Shown: in pieces, positions 8,195-17,403 of the stretch
Layout of the letters: the number at the start of each line of letters is the position of its first letter
Position numbering within the stretch: the first letter of the stretch is position 1
Assembly (NCBI GenBank): GCA_003003925.1
Contig: PVWP01000004.1
Span: 1 to 64,000, forward strand
Length of the DNA: 64,000 bases
Direction of reading: 5' to 3'
From: Aphanothece cf. minutissima CCALA 015
Lineage (GTDB): Bacteria; Cyanobacteriota; Cyanobacteriia; PCC-6307; Cyanobiaceae
Made by a program: the position numbers and the translations under genes
Notes under the pieces: generated by a model
Database searches by the model: none
Seen by the model: the letters and a program-made list of their open reading frames with translations, nothing else
What the model was told of the DNA's origin: nothing

Positions 8195-8613
8195 TGCAAC
8201 GCTGGAGCCAGGCCCAGGGCGGCGGCGGCCTGCCGCATCCGCCCGTCGAAGCTGGCCAGATGGGAGCAGCGGCTATGGAGGGCCACCGCCAGGTGCAGGG
8301 CATCACCGGCGCGCAGCCCGAGAGCGGGATCCTGCAGCAGCTCAGCGGCCTGGCGGAAACGGTCCCGGTCGAGGGCGCGCAGTTCCACCCCGCCCTGCAA
8401 CAGACGTTCGAAATGCTCTCCGGCGGTTCTGCGGGCTTCCGGGCTGAGCCCGTGGTGGCGCTGCTTGAGGCCGAGGGCGCTGTGGGTTTCGGTGATCAGC
8501 CAGTCGCTGCTGATCAGGGTGTCGCGGCACTGCTCCAGCCATTCCAATGCCCCCGGGCTGGACGCTTCCGGGGTCAGCAGGGCAACCACGACGCTGGTGT
8601 CCAGGTAGATCAC
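8191..8613 (-). CDS. VapC-like PIN-domain ribonuclease toxin
   Basis: A 140-aa PIN domain. Acidic metal ligands are visible: Asp5 in YLDTSV, a Glu in TETHSAL, Asp in GDALHLA, and Asp in SFDGRM. VapC toxins cut RNA and are neutralised by the antitoxin encoded just upstream. Here the upstream gene on the same strand is an AbrB/MazE-fold protein ending 13 bases before this start, the standard VapBC order. The target RNA cannot be predicted. Confidence 0.85.
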   Translation of the reverse strand: MIYLDTSVVVALLTPEASSPGALEWLEQCRDTLISSDWLITETHSALGLKQRHHGLSPEARRTAGEHFERLLQGGVELRALDRDRFRQAAELLQDPALGLRAGDALHLAVALHSRCSHLASFDGRMRQAAAALGLAPALH

Positions 8614-8626
8614 GGCTGAGGCGACC

Positions 8627-8923
8627 TCACCAGCGCTCCTGGTCCCGGCACGCTTCGATCACCGAAGGGGTGATCGGCATGGTGGCCTGCAGCTGGCGCA
8701 GGTCGGCGGCCAGCGCGCGGCGATCCAGCCGTTGCAGGGGCTCCAGGCTCAGTCGGCCGTCGGCTCCGACGACGATCTCGATCGGGTCACCTTCCCGCAG
8801 GCCGGCCTGACGCAGGCACTCGGCGGGGATCCGGACAGCCAGGCTGTTGCCCCAGCGACGGATCGCCTGCTGGACGCGCCGGCCAGGTTCCTCGGCTCGT
8901 TGACTGGGCTGGGATGGTGCCAA
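8627..8923 (-). CDS. AbrB/MazE-fold antitoxin (VapB type)
   Basis: The core IRRWGNSLAVRIP followed by AGLREGDPIEI is the swapped-hairpin AbrB/SpoVT DNA-binding domain of VapB antitoxins. The C-terminal region (ATMPITPSV) should wrap the toxin. Start choice is poor: the open frame runs upstream into tRNA-Arg, which cannot be coding, and no ATG or GTG lies in between. I used the TTG at 8923, which gives 98 aa. Antitoxin and operator-binding autorepressor of the PIN gene next door. Confidence 0.75.
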   Translation of the reverse strand: MAPSQPSQRAEEPGRRVQQAIRRWGNSLAVRIPAECLRQAGLREGDPIEIVVGADGRLSLEPLQRLDRRALAADLRQLQATMPITPSVIEACRDQERW

Positions 8924-9019
8924 GGCGTCCAGTACGGCCGGTGCCGGCGGGATGTAGATACACGACTCTACATGGGTTGGTCGGGCTTCGGCGCGCAAAT
9001 CCCCGGCCGTTTCTGCCAA

Positions 9020-9093
9020 CGCCCCCTGATGGATTCGAACCATCGACCGGCTGCTTAGAAGGCAGCTGCTCTATCCAGCTGAGCTAAGGGAGC
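9020..9093 (-). tRNA. tRNA-Arg (anticodon TCT)
   Basis: The cloverleaf folds fully on the minus strand: 7-bp acceptor (GCTCCCT with AGGGGGC), D arm GCTC/GAGC, anticodon stem GCTGC/GCAGC with loop CTTCTAA (anticodon TCT), T arm GATGG/CCATC with TTCGAAT loop, and discriminator G. CCA is not encoded. It reads AGA/AGG codons. Confidence 0.96.
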
Positions 9094-9176
9094 ACGGACC
9101 GCATTGTGCCAGCGTTCGGCGGCCAGGCCACTCCGGTAGCCCCCCCTACAGTGGACGACCGCGCTTGAACCGTTCC

Positions 9177-10115
9177 ATGGCCGCCACCCGGCTCAGCGAC
9201 AGCCAGAAAACCGAGCTGGTTGGGCGATTCCGGGAGGGCTCCAGCAGCCAGCAGCTCGCGGACAGCTACGGCTGCAGCTCCAACACGGTCATCCGCGTCG
9301 TTCGCACGGAGCTCGGCGAAGAGGAGTACGAACGCCTCAAGGCGGAGCGCTCCCGCCGCCGCAGCCGGACGACGACCGGCGATGCCGAGCCGGCCGCTGC
9401 CCCGGAAGCCCTGCAGACGGCCCTCGCCATCCCCACCCCCGAACCGGAGCCCGAGCCCGCCCCCGGGCCTGAGGCGCCGGCTGAGCCGGATCCCCGGCCG
9501 GAGGCGCTGTCGGGGTCCGAGGCCGTCCCCGCGCCGACCACCACCGCTCGCAGGGTCATCCCTGCACCGCCCCGCCGTCTGTCGGTGCCGTCCCCGGCGC
9601 GGAGCGAGGTGGTGGCGGAGGACGGCCCTGCGGTGCTGGCCATCGAGGATGCCGACGATTTCGGCGCCGATGACGACGACCTGCTCACCAGCGACGACGG
9701 CGACGACGAGGGCTCCGATGACGGCACCGACGGGGCGATCAACCCGTTCCAGCCGATCCCCGTGGTGCTGCTCGACGACGGCGCCCCGGCGGCCGCCGAC
9801 GGGCGGCTCCAGCCCCTGGCCAGCGCCGCCCTGCCCTCCAGCGCCTACATGCTGGTCGACAAGACCGTGGAACTGCAGGCCCGGCCCCTGAGCGAGTTCC
9901 CCGAACTGGGCCGGCTGCCGGCCGCCGAGCTGGAGCGCCAGGCGCTGGTGGTGTTCCTCAATCCCCGCCAGGCCAAGCGCCAGTGCGGCCGCACCCAGCG
10001 GGTGATCAAGCTGCCCGACCTCAAGGTGTTCGAGCTCACCGCCCCCTACCTGCTGGCCCAGGGCATCAGCCGGGTGGTGATCGAGGGTGCCCTCTACGCC
10101 CTGCCCGGCAGCTGA
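9177..10115 (+). CDS. HTH-like protein with acidic low-complexity linker
   Basis: A 312-aa protein of three parts. Residues 5-55 look like a helix-turn-helix of the transposase/sigma type (KTELVGRFREG...SSNTVIRVVR). Residues about 60-200 are a low-complexity linker with Pro-Glu runs and then long Asp stretches. Residues 220-312 form an ordered C-terminal domain that includes LNPRQAKRQCGRTQRVIKL and ends in ALYALPG. I think it is a conserved picocyanobacterial protein but know no function. The TTG at 9165 is rejected in favour of ATG 9177. DNA or RNA binding by the basic N-terminus is inference. Confidence 0.7.
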   Translation: MAATRLSDSQKTELVGRFREGSSSQQLADSYGCSSNTVIRVVRTELGEEEYERLKAERSRRRSRTTTGDAEPAAAPEALQTALAIPTPEPEPEPAPGPEAPAEPDPRPEALSGSEAVPAPTTTARRVIPAPPRRLSVPSPARSEVVAEDGPAVLAIEDADDFGADDDDLLTSDDGDDEGSDDGTDGAINPFQPIPVVLLDDGAPAAADGRLQPLASAALPSSAYMLVDKTVELQARPLSEFPELGRLPAAELERQALVVFLNPRQAKRQCGRTQRVIKLPDLKVFELTAPYLLAQGISRVVIEGALYALPGS

Positions 10116-10119
10116 GGTC

Positions 10120-10359
10120 TCAGCCCTCGTCGCCCGGGGAGCTGCCGGGCAGCAGCAGGGCCGCGCTGGCACCGCCGCTGATCACCCCCAGCACCAGGGC
10201 CACCCCCACGATGAAGCCGGCCGGCAGCGGGGCGCTGCGGGCGAAGCCGAAGCGCAGCTGGGGCCGCACCTCCAGGTTCTGGGCGCCGAGGCAGAGCAGG
10301 GTCAGCAGCAGGGTGCCGCCCAGCAGGCTGCCGCACAGGAGGCGCAGGCGCAGAAGCAT
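10120..10359 (-). CDS. small two-helix membrane protein
   Basis: A 79-aa protein with two hydrophobic segments (about residues 8-26 and 46-68), a basic loop between them and an acidic tail. The length and layout resemble LapA-like (DUF1049) inner-membrane proteins, but I cannot confirm this. It follows rsmI on the same strand with a 24-base gap and converges on the HTH-like gene, 4 bases apart. Confidence 0.65.
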   Translation of the reverse strand: MLLRLRLLCGSLLGGTLLLTLLCLGAQNLEVRPQLRFGFARSAPLPAGFIVGVALVLGVISGGASAALLLPGSSPGDEG

Positions 10360-10383
10360 CGGGGCGTTGCAGGACCAGCTGCC

Positions 10384-11250
10384 TCAGTCTGACGGCTCGC
10401 GGTGCAGCAGGGCATAGAGGTCCCGGCGGCTGTGGCCGCTGCGCTCGGCCAGGGTGCGGGCGGCCTCCCGGTTGCTGAGGCCCCCCGCCACCAGCGCATC
10501 GAGGGCGCGGCGCAGATCGGCCTCGTCCCAGACGGGGGCCGCCGCCGGCGGGGCACCGCCCAGCACCAGGGTGCACTCCCCCTGGGGCGGGGTGCGGCGG
10601 AAATGCTCCAGCGCCGCCGCCACCGTGGGGCCCACCTGCTCCTCGTGGCGCTTGGTGAGCTCCCGCGCCACCTGCAGGGGCCGGTCGCCGAGCACCGCCA
10701 GCAGGTCTTCGAGCAGGGCCAGCAGCCGGTGGGGTGCTTCGAACAGCACGAGGGTGCGCTCCTCGCCGGCCAGGGCCTCCAGCCGCTGGCGCCGGGGGCC
10801 GCCCTTTGGCGGCAGGAAGCCCTCGAAGCAGAAGCGGCCCATGGGCAGGCCGCTGCTCACCAGGGCGGTGGTGACGGCGCTGGGGCCGGGCACGCAGATC
10901 ACCTGGCGGCCGGCGGCGCGGGCGGCGGCCGCCAGCTCCTGGCCGGGATCCGACACCCCCGGCAGGCCGGCATCACTGATCACGGCGATCGCCTCGCCCG
11001 CCTCCAGGGCCGCCAGCAGCTGGGGAATGCGGGCCGTCTGGTTGTGCTGGTGGAAGCTCAGCAGGGGCGCCCGGATGCCGAGGTGGTGCAGCAGCAGGCC
11101 GCTGCGGCGGGTGTCCTCGCAGGCGACCCGGTCGGCCCCCGCCAGCACCCGCCGGGCCCGGGGGGAGAGGTCGTCGAGGTTGCCGATGGGGGTGCCCACC
11201 AGATAGAGGACGCCGGCGGCGGGTTCGTGCTCCTGCACCGGGTCCTGCAC
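10384..11250 (-). CDS. rsmI: 16S rRNA (cytidine-1402-2'-O)-methyltransferase RsmI
   Basis: A 288-aa tetrapyrrole-methylase-fold enzyme. The N-terminal LYLVGTPIGNLDD, then ACEDTRRS, SDAGLPGVSDPG, and a PGPSAVTTAL turn are diagnostic of RsmI. It 2'-O-methylates C1402 in the ribosomal P site using S-adenosylmethionine. The C-terminal helical region (LSNREAARTLAERSG) is the usual accessory domain. It is divergent from cysQ with 20 bases between starts. Confidence 0.95.
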   Translation of the reverse strand: MQDPVQEHEPAAGVLYLVGTPIGNLDDLSPRARRVLAGADRVACEDTRRSGLLLHHLGIRAPLLSFHQHNQTARIPQLLAALEAGEAIAVISDAGLPGVSDPGQELAAAARAAGRQVICVPGPSAVTTALVSSGLPMGRFCFEGFLPPKGGPRRQRLEALAGEERTLVLFEAPHRLLALLEDLLAVLGDRPLQVARELTKRHEEQVGPTVAAALEHFRRTPPQGECTLVLGGAPPAAAPVWDEADLRRALDALVAGGLSNREAARTLAERSGHSRRDLYALLHREPSD

Positions 11251-11270
11251 AATGCCGTTTTCCGGTCCCC

Positions 11271-12203
11271 ATGATGCCGTCTTCCTTCGCCCTGCCCGAC
11301 GGCATCGGCCGTGAGCCCCTGCTGGCGGAGCTGCGCCGGCTGGCCTGGGGGGCGGCCGACATCCTGCGGGCCTACGCCCGCGGCGAGCAGCCCCCCTACG
11401 GCTTCCCGCCGGCCATGAGCGTCGACCACGGCGGCGAGGGGCCCGTTTCGGCGGCGGATCTGGCGGTGAACCGCTGGCTGCTGGACGGCCTGGCGGCGGC
11501 GTTCCCGGCCGCCGGCTGGACGCTGCTGAGCGAGGAGACCGCCGCTGAGGTGCTGGTGCCGGGCCAGCCCCTGGAGGCCGAGTGGCTGTGGATCCTCGAT
11601 CCCCTCGATGGCACCAAGGACTTCCTGCAGGGCACCGGCGAGTACGCCGTCCACCTGGCCCTGGTGCATGGCCAGCGGCCGGTGCTGGGGGTGGTGCTGC
11701 TGCCGGAGCCGGAGGAGCTCTGGTTCGGGCTGGTGGGAGCGGGCGATGCCGGCACGGCGGGCGAGGCCTGGCGCGAGAACCGGGCCGGTGAGCGCACCCC
11801 GGCCACCCTCAGCGGCCGCGGCGAGGAGCTGGTGCTGGTGGCCAGCCGCAACCACCGCGACGACCGGCTGGAGCAGCTGCTGGCCGAGCTGCGGCCGGCC
11901 CGCAGCACGGCGATCGGCAGCGTCGGCGGCAAGGTGGCCACGATCCTGCGGGGGGAGGCCGACCTCTACATCTCCCTGTCGGGCCGCAGTGCCCCCAAGG
12001 ACTGGGACATGGCCGCCCCCGAGGCGGTGCTGGTCGCCGCCGGCGGCGCCTTCAGCCATGCCGATGGCCGGCCCCTCACCTACAACAGCGGCGATGTGCA
12101 CCAGGCGGGTTGCCTGATCGCCAGCCACGGCCCGGCCCATGCCGATCTCTGCCGCCGGGCGGCGGCGGCGATGGCGCTGATCGATCCGGGTTTCCCCGTC
12201 TGA
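11271..12203 (+). CDS. cysQ: 3'(2'),5'-bisphosphate nucleotidase / inositol monophosphatase family
   Basis: A 310-aa Mg-dependent phosphatase. Metal-binding motifs are LLSEE (about residue 84), DPLDGTKDF (about 107-115), and WDMAAPEAVL near the C-terminus, all characteristic of CysQ-like members of the inositol monophosphatase family. It should hydrolyse 3'-phosphoadenosine 5'-phosphate left by sulfate assimilation. Two ATGs (11271 and 11274) are possible starts. Confidence 0.92.
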   Translation: MMPSSFALPDGIGREPLLAELRRLAWGAADILRAYARGEQPPYGFPPAMSVDHGGEGPVSAADLAVNRWLLDGLAAAFPAAGWTLLSEETAAEVLVPGQPLEAEWLWILDPLDGTKDFLQGTGEYAVHLALVHGQRPVLGVVLLPEPEELWFGLVGAGDAGTAGEAWRENRAGERTPATLSGRGEELVLVASRNHRDDRLEQLLAELRPARSTAIGSVGGKVATILRGEADLYISLSGRSAPKDWDMAAPEAVLVAAGGAFSHADGRPLTYNSGDVHQAGCLIASHGPAHADLCRRAAAAMALIDPGFPV

Positions 12204-12219
12204 ACGGGAATCAGCCGAT

Positions 12220-12636
12220 TCAGCAGGCAAGCAGCTCCAGCCCGCAGGCCCTGGCGGCCCCGATGAGCGCGTTGTCGCGGCTGGCGAGGGGGAGACCTGC
12301 GCGCATCGCCAGTTCCAGATAGGCGGCGTCGTAGCTGGTGAGACGGTGCTGGGCCGCCAGGCTCAGGACGTCATGCCAGACGACGGCCGGGTCGGCGGGA
12401 TCGATGGCCAGATCGAGCTGAACCACAAGGGTGAGGAACTGGCTCCGATCCGCTGCGCTGATCCGGCCGCGTCGTTCGGCCATCAGCAGCACGTTGGCCA
12501 GCTCCCAGAGAAACAGCGCCGGCACACAGAGTTCGGACGCCGGCAACCGCGCCAGGAGCGCCTCTGAGGCCGCGGAGCGCTCGTCCTCGAAACACCAGGC
12601 GCAGACCGCGGACACGTCGGCGACGAAGCTCAGCAC
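12220..12636 (-). CDS. PIN-domain toxin (VapC-like)
   Basis: A 138-aa PIN-domain protein. Candidate acidic ligands are the Asp in VADVSAV near the start, the Glu in LWELANVL, the Asp in TSYDAAYLELA, and the late Asp in ASRDNALI. The start is GTG at 12636, overlapping the TGA of the upstream antitoxin by 7 bases (GTGCTGA), which points to coupled translation. A ribonuclease toxin held in check by the Phd-like partner is expected. Confidence 0.85.
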   Translation of the reverse strand: MLSFVADVSAVCAWCFEDERSAASEALLARLPASELCVPALFLWELANVLLMAERRGRISAADRSQFLTLVVQLDLAIDPADPAVVWHDVLSLAAQHRLTSYDAAYLELAMRAGLPLASRDNALIGAARACGLELLAC

Positions 12637-12872
12637 CGGCGGCCTTCGTCCCGCAACTCCTGAATCGAGGGGCCGTTGAGGCGCCGGCCGGTGGCAAAGC
12701 GGCGCAGACGCTCGATGGCCTCGATGCGGCGCTCGCGGCCATGGGCGTTGACCGGAACCAGCCGTGCCAGGGGATTGCCGTGGCGGGTGATCAGGATCTC
12801 CTCGCCACCGGCCACCTCCTCCAGCAGGCTGGAGAGGTGGGTCTTGGCCTCGAAGGCCCCGACTGTCTTCAT
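12630..12872 (-). CDS. Phd/YefM-family antitoxin
   Basis: An 80-aa protein starting MKTVGAFEAKTHLS, with the ITRHGNPLARLVPV strand typical of the Phd/YefM fold. The N-terminus should bind its own promoter, and the C-terminal helix should neutralise the PIN toxin. I chose ATG 12872 over 12896 because the family begins close to the VGAFEAKT motif. Confidence 0.88.
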   Translation of the reverse strand: MKTVGAFEAKTHLSSLLEEVAGGEEILITRHGNPLARLVPVNAHGRERRIEAIERLRRFATGRRLNGPSIQELRDEGRRC

Positions 12873-12944
12873 CGCCCGATTCCAACCAGTTGCCAACCAG
12901 TTTAGGGCTGAGGACCCGGCCGTAGGGCCAGGCCCCCATGGCGG

Positions 12945-15074
12945 TCAGACCGCCGCCGGCTCCTGCTGGGGAACGCCCCGCAGGGTGAGGTTGATGCGGC
13001 CGCGGTTGTCGATCTCCCGCACCCGCACCGTCACCTGGTCACCGACGTTGACCACGTCCTCCACCTTTTCCACCCGTGCTTCGGAGAGCTGGGAGATGTG
13101 GATCATTCCCTCCTTGCCGGGCAGGATCTCCACGAAGGCGCCGATCGGGATCACCCGGGTGACCGAACCGTTGAACACCTCCCCTTCACTGACGCGACGG
13201 GTGAGGCCCTCGATGATGCGCTGGGCCTCCTCGGCGGCGGCGCCGTCATGGCTGGCGATCGTGACGATGCCGCCGTCCTCGATGTCGATCTTGGTGTTGG
13301 TGCGCTCGGTGATGCCCTTGATGGTGCGGCCGCCGGGGCCGATCACGGTGCCGATCAGTTCCGGATCGATGCGGAAGCTGAGCAGGCGCGGGGCGTGGGG
13401 GGAGAGGACGTCGCGGGGCTTGTCGATGGCCTCGAGCATCTTGCCGAGGATGTGCAGGCGGGCCGGGCGGGCCTGGTTGATCGCTTCGGCGATCGTTTTC
13501 ACCGCCAGGCCGGTGATCTTCATGTCCATCTGCAGGGCGGTGATGCCCTTCTCAGTGCCGGCCACCTTGAAGTCCATGTCGCCGAGGAAGTCCTCGATGC
13601 CCTGGATGTCGGTGAGGATGCGCACCTCCTCCCCCTCCTTGATCAGGCCCATGGCCGCACCGCTCACCGGGGCCGCCAGGGGGACGCCGGCGTCCATCAG
13701 GGCCAGGGTGCTGCCGCAGACCGAGCCCATCGAGGTGGAGCCGTTGGAGCTGAGGCACTCCGACACCACCCGCAGCACGTAGGGGAAGCTCTCCTTGGAG
13801 GGCAGCACGGGGATCAGGGCCCGCTCGGCCAGGGCGCCGTGGCCGATCTCGCGGCGACCGGGGGAACGCATCGGCCGGGTCTCACCGACCGAGTAGGGGG
13901 GGAAGTTGTAGTGGTGGAGGTAGGTCTTCTCGCTGTTGGGGTTGAGGTCGTCCATCTCCTGGGCGTCGCTCGGGGTGCCGAGGGTGGCGCAGGAGAGCAC
14001 CTGGGTCAGCCCGCGCTGGAACAGGCCCGAGCCGTGGACGCGCTTGGGCAGCACGCCGGCGGCGGCCTGGATGGGGCGCACCTCGTCGAGGCTGCGGCCA
14101 TCCACCCGCTTGCCCTCGACGAGGATCTGCTGGCGCATCAGCTTCTTGGTGAGGCTCTTGTAGGTGTTGCCCAGCAGCTTGCCGTTGCTGCTCACGGCCA
14201 CCTTGATCGGATCCTCGCCGTCGAGGGAGGCGATCTTCTCGGCCACCTCGGCCTTGATGGCATCGAGCTTCTCGTCCCGCTCGGACTTGGTCTGCTCGAA
14301 GTGCTTGAGCACCTCACCGATGCCCTTGGCGCATTCCTTCTCCAGGAAGGAGGGGAGGGCGGGGTCTTCGCTGCGCTCCTCGGGCAGCACCTGCTCGATG
14401 CCGAGCTCCTTGAGCAGGGCCAGCTGGGCGCGGATCAGCTCACCGACGGCCTCGTAGCCGAAGTCGATGGCCTCGATCACGTCCTGCTCGGGCAGCTGGT
14501 TGGCACCCGCCTCCACCATCACCACGCCGGAGGGGGTTCCGGCCACCACCAGGTCGAGCTCGCTGCGCTCGATCTCGCGGAAGCTGGGGTTGAGAACGAA
14601 GTCGTCGCCGAGCAGGCCGACGCGCACGGCGGCCATTGGGCCCATGAAGGGGATCTTCGCCAGCAGGGTGGCCATCGAGGCGCCGGTGACGGCGAGCACG
14701 TCGGGGGGAACCCGCTCATCGAGGGACATGCAGGTGGCGACGATCTGCAGGTCGTCCCGCAGCCAGCCCGGGAACAGGGGCCGCATCGGCCGGTCGATCA
14801 GGCGGCAGGTGAGGGTGGCCCGTTCGGGGGGGCGCGCCTCCCGGCGCATGAAGCTGCCTGGGATGCGGCCGGCGGCGTAGAGGCGTTCTTCGTAGTCGCA
14901 GATCAGGGGGAGGAAATCGATGCCCTCCCGGCCTTTCGAGCGGGTGGCGGTGACCAGAATTGCCGTATCACCGCATTCCACCATCACCGAGCCCCCGGCC
15001 TGGGGCGCAAATCGGCCGCTGGTCAGCCGGATCTCCCGACCATCGAAGGAGATCGACTGAGTGTGTCCTTGCAC
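12945..15074 (-). CDS. pnp: polynucleotide phosphorylase
   Basis: A 709-aa exoribonuclease of normal length. Two RNase PH-like domains are joined by an all-helical linker. The second core carries [26 protein letters not shown] and [12 protein letters not shown]. The C-terminus has a KH domain ([11 protein letters not shown]) and an S1 domain ([20 protein letters not shown]). It degrades RNA 3' to 5' phosphorolytically and in cyanobacteria also does 3'-tailing. It follows rpsN on the same strand, separated by a terminator-like hairpin. Confidence 0.98.
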   Translation of the reverse strand: MQGHTQSISFDGREIRLTSGRFAPQAGGSVMVECGDTAILVTATRSKGREGIDFLPLICDYEERLYAAGRIPGSFMRREARPPERATLTCRLIDRPMRPLFPGWLRDDLQIVATCMSLDERVPPDVLAVTGASMATLLAKIPFMGPMAAVRVGLLGDDFVLNPSFREIERSELDLVVAGTPSGVVMVEAGANQLPEQDVIEAIDFGYEAVGELIRAQLALLKELGIEQVLPEERSEDPALPSFLEKECAKGIGEVLKHFEQTKSERDEKLDAIKAEVAEKIASLDGEDPIKVAVSSNGKLLGNTYKSLTKKLMRQQILVEGKRVDGRSLDEVRPIQAAAGVLPKRVHGSGLFQRGLTQVLSCATLGTPSDAQEMDDLNPNSEKTYLHHYNFPPYSVGETRPMRSPGRREIGHGALAERALIPVLPSKESFPYVLRVVSECLSSNGSTSMGSVCGSTLALMDAGVPLAAPVSGAAMGLIKEGEEVRILTDIQGIEDFLGDMDFKVAGTEKGITALQMDMKITGLAVKTIAEAINQARPARLHILGKMLEAIDKPRDVLSPHAPRLLSFRIDPELIGTVIGPGGRTIKGITERTNTKIDIEDGGIVTIASHDGAAAEEAQRIIEGLTRRVSEGEVFNGSVTRVIPIGAFVEILPGKEGMIHISQLSEARVEKVEDVVNVGDQVTVRVREIDNRGRINLTLRGVPQQEPAAV

Positions 15075-15133
15075 TGGGCGTTATGTCCGTTTTGTTGTCG
15101 CCGACCATTCTCGCACCCGCCGTTCCAGGCCAT

Positions 15134-15158
15134 GAAGAAGGCGCCCTCCCGGGGCGCC
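15134..15158 (-). terminator. terminator-like hairpin after rpsN
   Basis: On the minus strand GGCGCCC (15158-15152) and GGGCGCC (15146-15140) form a perfect 7-bp stem with a 5-base loop, followed by TTCTTC. It sits between the rpsN stop and the pnp start, so it may partly end the rpsN transcript. The tail is a weak U tract. Confidence 0.6.
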
Positions 15159-15204
15159 TGCTGCGACGGAAAGCCGTTGCGGTGGCAGGGCCGAAGCCCG
15201 CTGC

Positions 15205-15507
15205 TCACCAGCTGGACTTGACCACGCCGGGAAGCTCGCCCTTGTGGGCCCGCTCGCGCAGCTGGTTGCGGCAGAGGCCGAAATCGCGGTAGTAGCCGCG
15301 GGGCTTGCCGGTGGCCCAGCAGCGGTTGCGGATGCGGTTGGGGGCGCTGTTGCGGGGCAGCGACTGCAGCTTGCGGTGGATCTCCAGCCGCTCCATCGGA
15401 TCGCCGGCGGCATCGAAGGCCTCCTTGAGGGCGGCACGGCGCGCCGCGAAGCGCTCCACGATCTTGCGGCGCTTCACGTCACGCGCGATCATCGACTTCT
15501 TCGCCAT
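15205..15507 (-). CDS. rpsN: 30S ribosomal protein S14
   Basis: A 100-aa S14 of the long, zinc-free type, starting [13 protein letters not shown] and ending with [21 protein letters not shown]...VKSSW. There is no CXXC zinc ribbon. It binds 16S rRNA in the head of the small subunit. Located outside the main ribosomal protein operon, as usual in cyanobacteria. Confidence 0.98.
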   Translation of the reverse strand: MAKKSMIARDVKRRKIVERFAARRAALKEAFDAAGDPMERLEIHRKLQSLPRNSAPNRIRNRCWATGKPRGYYRDFGLCRNQLRERAHKGELPGVVKSSW

Positions 15508-15582
15508 GCGGCCGGAGGAGGGGGAAACTTCAGCCCGCCATCGTACCGTCTGGCGCGCCCTCTTCGGTCCGGCCCACCGGGC

Positions 15583-16230
15583 TCAGGGGCCGGGATGGCT
15601 GGGGCAGAGATCGGCCAGGCCGCAGCCGGCGCAGCGGGGCTTGCGGGCCACGCAGACCGCCCGGCCGTGGAAGATCAGCCGGATCGAGAGGGTCTCCCAC
15701 TCCGGCCGCGGCACCAGCTTCATCAGATCGGGTTCGATCTTCTTCGGGTCGCTGTGGCGGGTGAGGCGCAGGCGGTTGGCCAGCCGCTTCACGTGGGTGT
15801 CGACGGTGACGCCGGCGTTGATGCCGAAGGCGTGGGCCAGCACCACGTTGGCGGTCTTGCGGGCCACCCCCGGCAGGGGAAGCAGCTCCTCCATCGAGGC
15901 CGGCACGGCCCCGCCGTGGCGTTCCATCAGCAGGCGGGAGGCGGCCACGATGTGCTTCGCCTTGTTGCGGTAGAAGCCGGTCGACTGCACATACGGTTCC
16001 ACCGCGTCGCTCTCGACGGCGGCGGCGGCGGCGGCATCGGGGAAGCGCTCGAACAGGGCCGGGGTCACCTTGTTGACCCGTTCGTCGGTGCACTGGGCCG
16101 AGAGCATGGTGGCCACCAGCAGCTCCCAGGGGGTGCGCCAGTCGAGGGAGCAGGTGGCCTCCGGGTAGAGGACGCCGAGGCGCTCGAGGATCAGCGGCGC
16201 CCGGGTGCGGGGGCTGGGGAAGCGGGGCAC
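15583..16230 (-). CDS. nth: endonuclease III
   Basis: A 215-aa DNA glycosylase/AP lyase. The helix-hairpin-helix LLPLPGVARKTANVVL (about residues 106-121) with the catalytic Lys in STGFYRNKA... region, the TVDTHVKRL Asp, and a C-terminal iron-sulfur cluster motif C-X6-C-X2-C-X5-C (CVARKPRCAGCGLADLC) are all present. It removes oxidised pyrimidines in base-excision repair. The start lies 1 base after the rseP stop, so the two are probably co-transcribed. Confidence 0.96.
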   Translation of the reverse strand: MPRFPSPRTRAPLILERLGVLYPEATCSLDWRTPWELLVATMLSAQCTDERVNKVTPALFERFPDAAAAAAVESDAVEPYVQSTGFYRNKAKHIVAASRLLMERHGGAVPASMEELLPLPGVARKTANVVLAHAFGINAGVTVDTHVKRLANRLRLTRHSDPKKIEPDLMKLVPRPEWETLSIRLIFHGRAVCVARKPRCAGCGLADLCPSHPGP

Positions 16231-16231
16231 C

Positions 16232-17320
16232 TCAGCGGCTGAGCAGCTGCTGGATGGCGGGCAGCTGGCTGGTGTCCTTGACGATCAGCACCAGGGAGAG
16301 GCCCACCAGGAAGACGAAGCCCGATTGCATGAAGGCCATCTGGTAGCGGTCGGAGAGGGGGCGGCCCCGCACCCCCTCCAGCAGCAGCAGGGCGAACTGG
16401 CCGCCGTCGAGCAGGGGCAGGGGCAGGGCGTTGAGCACCGCCAGGTTGATCGAGATCAGGGCGGTGAACAGGAACAGGCTGCTGCCCCCCTGGCTGGCCA
16501 GGGAGGCCCCCATCTCGACGATCTTCACCGGCCCCGAGACCTGGGGGGCGGTTTCGCCGAAGTGGGTGAGCAGGGTGCCGAAGCCCTCCACGGTGCGGCG
16601 GGTCAGCACGATGAAGTCGTGGTTGGCCTGCAGGATCGGCTCCAGCGGGCTGGTGGCCGGCCGGAAGGACTCGGTGCCGTTGGGCTGCAGCTGGGCGCCG
16701 ATGCGGCCGATGCCGCCGCTGTCCGTGGGGGTGAGGGGCAGCCGCAGGAGGGTGCCGTTGCGGTCGGCCTGCAGGCGCAGGGTGAGACCGGGGGCGTCCT
16801 TGATGCGCTCCACCAGGGCCATCACCGCGTCCTGGCCGCCGGCCAGGGGGGTGCCGTCAACCGCCACGATGCGATCGCCCGGCTGCAGGCCGGAGCCGGC
16901 GGCCGCCTGGCCGGGCTGGACCGCGGCCACCACCACACCGGGGGTGGCGCTGAAGCCCGACGGGATGCCGAGCACCAGGCCCTGGGCCAGCAGCACGCTC
17001 CAGGCCAGCAGCAGGTTGGCGATGACGCCGGCGGCGATCACCAGGGCCCGCTGGGGCAGGGGCCGGTTGCCCATCAGGTCGGGATCGTCGGCGGCGATGC
17101 TGCTGTCCTCCTCGTCGTCGGGGAAGGCCACGAAACCGCCCAGGGGGATGGCCCGCAGGGCGAACAGGACGCCGCGGCGCTTCCGCTGGATCAGGGCGGG
17201 CCCGAAGCCGATCGAAAAGCCGCTGACCCGGATGCCCTGCCAGGTGGCGGCGAAGAAGTGGCCGGCCTCGTGCACCACGATCAGGCCCGCCAGGATCGCC
17301 AGCGCCGTCAGTACACCCAT
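16232..17320 (-). CDS. rseP: site-2 membrane metalloprotease RseP
   Basis: A 362-aa intramembrane protease. The zinc site HEXXH is VVHEAGHFFAA (about residue 18-22) in the first helix, the second active-site motif is LNALPLPLLDGGQ near the C-terminus, and a PDZ domain lies between (GLQPGDRIVAVDG). It cuts anti-sigma factors or other single-pass membrane proteins within the bilayer. It heads a unit with nth. Length is normal for cyanobacterial homologues. Confidence 0.96.
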   Translation of the reverse strand: MGVLTALAILAGLIVVHEAGHFFAATWQGIRVSGFSIGFGPALIQRKRRGVLFALRAIPLGGFVAFPDDEEDSSIAADDPDLMGNRPLPQRALVIAAGVIANLLLAWSVLLAQGLVLGIPSGFSATPGVVVAAVQPGQAAAGSGLQPGDRIVAVDGTPLAGGQDAVMALVERIKDAPGLTLRLQADRNGTLLRLPLTPTDSGGIGRIGAQLQPNGTESFRPATSPLEPILQANHDFIVLTRRTVEGFGTLLTHFGETAPQVSGPVKIVEMGASLASQGGSSLFLFTALISINLAVLNALPLPLLDGGQFALLLLEGVRGRPLSDRYQMAFMQSGFVFLVGLSLVLIVKDTSQLPAIQQLLSR

Positions 17321-17403
17321 TCAGTTTCCCGGCTCCATTGACCCCATTCTGCGGGAACCGACCCGGCACCGGGCCGCTGGCGCTGCCGGAGGGGACCGAT
17401 AGC

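Noticed and set aside
8924..9043. Longer start of the AbrB-type antitoxin (MVRIHQGALAE...)
   Set aside because: The first part lies inside tRNA-Arg, a well-known source of false starts.
13098..15221. 707-codon plus-strand frame opposite pnp
   Set aside because: Shadow of pnp; no domain is visible and pnp is complete on the other strand.
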